Positions 60,938-64,000 of a stretch of 64,000 nucleotides of DNA are shown here, in pieces. Within the stretch, counting starts at the first letter, position 1. Every line of letters begins with the position of its first letter. A program made the translations under genes and the position numbers. Below the pieces are notes generated by a model. The model was not told the DNA's origin. It saw only the letters and a list, made by a program, of their open reading frames with translations, and searched no databases. Source of the stretch: Consotaella salsifontis (lineage in GTDB: Bacteria > Pseudomonadota > Alphaproteobacteria > Rhizobiales > Rhizobiaceae); NCBI RefSeq assembly GCF_900167365.1, contig NZ_FUXL01000001.1:203507-267506 (forward strand). The letters run 5' to 3'.

Positions 60938-62208
60938 GCTGGCCGGTCATCGTCCTGATCATGTTGGTGCTTTTCGCGCTCAACATGCGTCTCTATATCG
61001 CGGTCTTCGCTGCGGTGCTTTCCTACTTCGTGTTCTTCAGCCCGGTTCCTCATCAGATCGCGGTACAGCGGCTTATCGGCGCTTCGCAGAACATGTCGCT
61101 TGTGGCGATCCCGTTCTTTATCCTTCTCGGCACACTGATGGACCATACGGGCGTCGCGCGCCGCCTTTTGCGAGTCGCCGATCTGTTCGTCGGAAAGTTC
61201 ACCGGCGGAATGGCGCTCACGAATATCGGTCTGTCGACACTGCTCGGCGGCGTCAGCGCCTCGAACCTGGCCGACAGTGCGATGCTAACGCGCATGCTGG
61301 TGCCAGAAATGGAGCGCGCCGGCTACAATCGCGCCTTCGCGGCAGCCGTAACCGCTTCCGGTGCTCTTATTACGCCCATCATCCCGCCGGGCATCGCACT
61401 CATCATCTATGCCCTAGTGGCGGATGTCTCTATCGGCTCGATGTTCATGGCCGGCATCCTTCCCGGCATCATGATGGCGGTGCTCTTGATGCTGTCGGCC
61501 TATTTCGTCAGCAAGCGGCGCGGATATCGTCCCTCCCGCGAGCAGTGGCCTTCGGCCGGTGAGACCGTCAAGACCCTGGCCTTGGCATGGCCGGTGCTCC
61601 TGCTGCTGGTTGCGATCATTGGCGGCATTCGAATGAACGTCTTTACGCCGACCGAGGCAGGCGCCGTTGCCGTGGCCATTGTCTTGGCCATCGGCTTCGT
61701 CATCTACCGCGAGATGCGGGTCGAGCATGTCGTCCATGCTCTGACGGAGACTTTCAAGTCCACGTCCGCGGTGATGCTCGTAATCATGGCATCCTCTGCT
61801 CTGGCATGGATTCTGTCGCTGGAGCAGGCGGCCCAGCAATTGGCCGTGATGATCACGTCATTCACTGCCAACAAGTACGTATTCCTTCTCCTCCTGAACG
61901 TCATCCTTCTGGTGCTGGGAATGCTGATCGAAGGCAACGCCATCCTGATCGTGATGGTGCCGCTCATCATGCCGACCGTGCATCAACTCGGCATCGACCC
62001 AGTTCACTTCGGCATCGTCATCATCGTCAACTTGGCTCTCGGTTGCCTGTCTCCGCCCGTCGGGACCGTAATGCTGCTGGTTTGCAATCTGGCCAAGGTG
62101 AAGATGTCGGACTTCCTGTCAGAAGGAGCACTGCTTTTCGCGGCGCTGTTTCTTTCCCTGATCCTCGTCACCTACGTGCCGATGCTCTCGCTGGCCTTCG
62201 TCAACTGA
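60934..62208 (+). CDS. dctM: TRAP transporter large membrane subunit
   Basis: The 424-residue protein has about twelve membrane segments and the DctM motifs VAIPFFILLGTLMDHTGVARRL near residue 50, GGVSASNLADSAML near 105, ASGALITPIIPPGIALIIYAL near 140 and LGCLSPPVGTVMLLVCNL near 368 (read in parts). It forms the ion-coupled transport channel. ATG 60934 overlaps the dctQ stop. Confidence 0.9.
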   Translation: MSWPVIVLIMLVLFALNMRLYIAVFAAVLSYFVFFSPVPHQIAVQRLIGASQNMSLVAIPFFILLGTLMDHTGVARRLLRVADLFVGKFTGGMALTNIGLSTLLGGVSASNLADSAMLTRMLVPEMERAGYNRAFAAAVTASGALITPIIPPGIALIIYALVADVSIGSMFMAGILPGIMMAVLLMLSAYFVSKRRGYRPSREQWPSAGETVKTLALAWPVLLLLVAIIGGIRMNVFTPTEAGAVAVAIVLAIGFVIYREMRVEHVVHALTETFKSTSAVMLVIMASSALAWILSLEQAAQQLAVMITSFTANKYVFLLLLNVILLVLGMLIEGNAILIVMVPLIMPTVHQLGIDPVHFGIVIIVNLALGCLSPPVGTVMLLVCNLAKVKMSDFLSEGALLFAALFLSLILVTYVPMLSLAFVN

Positions 62209-62274
62209 GGTCCCCGGGCTGGGCGGCTCCATTCGACGCCGCCCAATCTCCCAATCATTTTCAGAAAGATCGAG

Positions 62275-63768
62275 ATGACAAAGATCGCTCGCATCCATCC
62301 TGATGACACTGTAGCCGTTGCATTGGAACCATTGACCCGAGGCAGCGTGCTGTCCGACTTCGGTGCCCGGCTGATGGATGATGTGCCCCAGGGCCACAAA
62401 TTGGCGCTCAAGCCGCATCAGGCCGGAGACCCGGTTATAAAGTACGGGAGCGTGATTGGCTTGGCGAAAGAAGCCATCGAGCCCGGTCAACACATTCATA
62501 CCCATAACATCAAAACGGCATTGGGCGGTCTTCAGGAATATTCCTATGCCGGACCAGCGGACGAGATAGGCGCGGCTTCGTCGCCTCAGAATGCGCCCAC
62601 CATCGACGCTTACGTGCGAGCCAACGGCGAAATTGGGGTGCGCAACGACCTGTGGATCATCCCGCTGGTCGGGTGCATCAATGGTCTCGCCAAGAACGTT
62701 GCCCGCCGGTTCGAACGCATGGGCGCCCTGCCGGAGGGATGTCGCGTTCTGGTTCTGGATCATCCCTACGGTTGCTCGCAGCTCGGCGATGACCTGGACA
62801 ACACCCGCAACATCCTGCGTGACCTCGCGGTTCATCCCAATGCTGGCGGGGTCTTGATCATGGGGCTCGGCTGCGAAAACAACACGCGCGAGCTCTTCAT
62901 CCAGGGCTTCGAGCATCCCGACCCGCGCCGTATCCGCTATCTCACGACTCAGGAAGTGGGCGACGAGATGGAAGCAGCCCTCAGTGCTCTTTGCGATCTT
63001 TCCGATGTCATCGGGCAGGATCGGCGAGAGAGCGTCAGCGCCAGCCGCTTGCGCATCGGGTTGAAGTGCGGCGGCTCGGATGGCTTTTCCGGGATCACGG
63101 GAAATCCCCTGCTTGGGGCCTTTTCGGACTGGCTATGCTCCATGGGCGGCGCCTCGGTGTTGACCGAGGTTCCGGAGATGTTCGGAGCGGAACAGATCCT
63201 GATGCAACGCGCAGAAAACCGAGAGGTCTTCGACAAGATCGTCAGTCTGATCAACGACTTCAAGCAATACTTTCTGGATCACGATCAGCCAGTCTACGAA
63301 AACCCTTCACCGGGGAACAAGGCCGGCGGCATCAGCACACTTGAAGAGAAGTCACTAGGCTGTACCCAGAAGGCGGGGCGCTCGATCGTGCGTGACGTCA
63401 TCCGCTATGGCCAGCGTATCAAGACGTCTGGGTTGACCCTTCTGGAAGCGCCGGGCAACGACGGTACGGCCGTGACTGCTCTCACTGCGGCCGGCTGCCA
63501 CATCGTTCTTTTCACCACCGGGCGGGGCACTCCGCTTGGCGGCGTGGTGCCGACGATCAAGGTCTCCACCAACACCGATCTGGCTGCTCGCAAGGGCCAT
63601 TGGATTGATTTCGATGCCGGCCCTGTGGCGGCCGGCCTGGAAACAGTTGACGGCTTGCTGCCAACCTTTATCGACACCGTGCTTGCCATTGCCAATGGGC
63701 GGTCCACGCGTAACGAAGATAACGACGTCCACGACGTCGTTATCTTCAAGACGGGCGTCACGCTCTGA
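62275..63768 (+). CDS. uxaA: D-altronate dehydratase
   Basis: The 497-residue protein follows E. coli UxaA along its length. It has an N-terminal SAF domain (DDTVAVALEPL, GHKLALKPH, VIKYGSVIGLA, HTHN near residue 80) and a catalytic C-terminal domain with RNDLWIIPLVGCING, YGCSQLGDD, GLGCENNTRELF, KCGGSDGFSGITGNP, TEVPEMFGAEQ and CTQKAG. It dehydrates D-altronate to 2-keto-3-deoxy-D-gluconate. A 14-bp perfect inverted repeat lies inside its last codons. uxaB follows 23 nt later. Confidence 0.93.
   Translation: MTKIARIHPDDTVAVALEPLTRGSVLSDFGARLMDDVPQGHKLALKPHQAGDPVIKYGSVIGLAKEAIEPGQHIHTHNIKTALGGLQEYSYAGPADEIGAASSPQNAPTIDAYVRANGEIGVRNDLWIIPLVGCINGLAKNVARRFERMGALPEGCRVLVLDHPYGCSQLGDDLDNTRNILRDLAVHPNAGGVLIMGLGCENNTRELFIQGFEHPDPRRIRYLTTQEVGDEMEAALSALCDLSDVIGQDRRESVSASRLRIGLKCGGSDGFSGITGNPLLGAFSDWLCSMGGASVLTEVPEMFGAEQILMQRAENREVFDKIVSLINDFKQYFLDHDQPVYENPSPGNKAGGISTLEEKSLGCTQKAGRSIVRDVIRYGQRIKTSGLTLLEAPGNDGTAVTALTAAGCHIVLFTTGRGTPLGGVVPTIKVSTNTDLAARKGHWIDFDAGPVAAGLETVDGLLPTFIDTVLAIANGRSTRNEDNDVHDVVIFKTGVTL
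63715..63747 (+). other. Perfect inverted repeat inside the uxaA 3' end
   Basis: GAAGATAACGACGT (63715-63728) and ACGTCGTTATCTTC (63734-63747) pair over 14 bp with a 5-nt loop. The stem ends 21 nt before the uxaA stop region and 44 nt before the uxaB start, so it could affect translation or message decay at the uxaA/uxaB junction. Confidence 0.7.
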
Positions 63769-63791
63769 ACGCTGATCAACGGAACAGTCAC

Positions 63792-64000
63792 ATGAAGCGA
63801 CTCGACGAAAGCTTTTTGAACGGGCGTGCCCGCCCCACGCCGCGCATTTTGCAGTGGGGCGAGGGCAATTTTCTGCGTGCCTTCTTCGACTGGAAGGTCG
63901 ATCGCATGAATGAGGTTTCCGGCGGCGACTGGGGCGTCATTGTGGTGCGGCCCATCGCCGGCGGCCTGCCTTTCACGCTCAACGAGCAGGATGGCGTCTA
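63792..64000 (+). CDS. uxaB: Tagaturonate reductase, N-terminal part (runs off window)
   Basis: Only the first 69 codons are visible. [20 protein letters not shown] followed by RMNE and [10 protein letters not shown] matches the start of UxaB in the mannitol dehydrogenase superfamily (E. coli has [20 protein letters not shown]). It reduces D-tagaturonate to D-altronate with NADH, just before UxaA. GGAACA precedes the ATG. A fructuronate reductase (UxuB) is less likely because of the [11 protein letters not shown] pattern and the uxaA partner. Confidence 0.87.
   Translation, partial: [69 protein letters not shown]

Noticed and set aside
1-64000. tRNA genes, CRISPR arrays, insertion sequences, integrases or att repeats
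   Set aside because: No cloverleaf with CCA-type end, no spaced repeats and no transposase or integrase motif was found in any gap or frame.

Overview
The window is GC-rich, densely packed DNA with Shine-Dalgarno-led genes and many ATGA-type overlaps. Protein types point to an alphaproteobacterium, probably Hyphomicrobiales: several LacI-family regulators, ABC/TTT/TRAP uptake systems for sugars and sugar acids, an SmoS-like polyol dehydrogenase and an Agrobacterium-type tagatose pathway. The anaerobic enzymes suggest a facultative anaerobe. No genus can be assigned from the sequence alone, and no tRNA, rRNA, CRISPR array, IS element or phage gene was seen.

Region 1 (3-18867) is an energy-conserving hydrogen-metabolism locus. 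It starts inside hypB, which carries a very His-rich C-terminal tail. Two regulator/oxidoreductase pairs follow (SDR/AraC and LysR/MDR), then hypA. Divergent from hypA lies a six-gene operon in the order of the CO-induced hydrogenase of Rhodospirillum rubrum (cooM-K-L-X-U-H). Its upstream region holds a perfect 30-bp palindrome containing TGTCG-N6-CGACA, the CooA-type half-site arrangement. The operon is followed not by cooF/cooS but by a small 2[4Fe-4S] ferredoxin, a nucleotidyltransferase-like/HD protein and a 1541-residue pyruvate:ferredoxin oxidoreductase-type enzyme, closed by a strong terminator. The inferred flow is 2-oxoacid to reduced ferredoxin to H2 plus ion translocation, perhaps with CO oxidation encoded elsewhere.

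Region 2 (18904-22139) holds housekeeping or unlinked genes: pyrF, a flavin reductase-like protein and a YeeE/YedE (TsuA-like) sulfur transporter.

Region 3 (22140-28959) is a glucan-handling group: a GH15 glucoamylase, a PF10091 (GH144-like) glycoamylase, an SbmA/BacA-like ABC protein whose ATPase motifs are all degenerate, and a divergent GH3 beta-glucosidase.

Region 4 (28982-40646) is a polyol/ketose catabolic locus under a LacI regulator. It encodes a PfkB sugar kinase, an aldose epimerase, an SmoS-like dehydrogenase, an iron alcohol dehydrogenase, a ribose-type ABC importer, a GatZ/KbaZ-family protein (probable tagatose-6-phosphate 4-epimerase) and a FucU-type mutarotase. The likely route is polyol to ketose to ketose-6-phosphate to fructose-6-phosphate.

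Region 5 (40890-56814) is a sugar-acid block. One operon combines an APH-fold kinase, an enolase paralogue with altered active-site residues, a D-2-hydroxyacid dehydrogenase, a 2-oxo-acid hydratase, an HpcH/HpaI aldolase and a LacI regulator. A TctCBA transporter and the D-glucarate pathway (garR, glycerate 2-kinase, garL, gudD) follow. The operon and the transporter share an almost identical 18-bp palindromic operator (AATGCACACGTGAGCATT), so they are probably one regulon.

Region 6 (56919-64000) is an L-galactonate/hexuronate locus. A GntR regulator with two winged-helix domains is divergent from an LgoD-like dehydrogenase, a TRAP transporter (dctPQM), uxaA and the start of uxaB, which runs off the end of the window.
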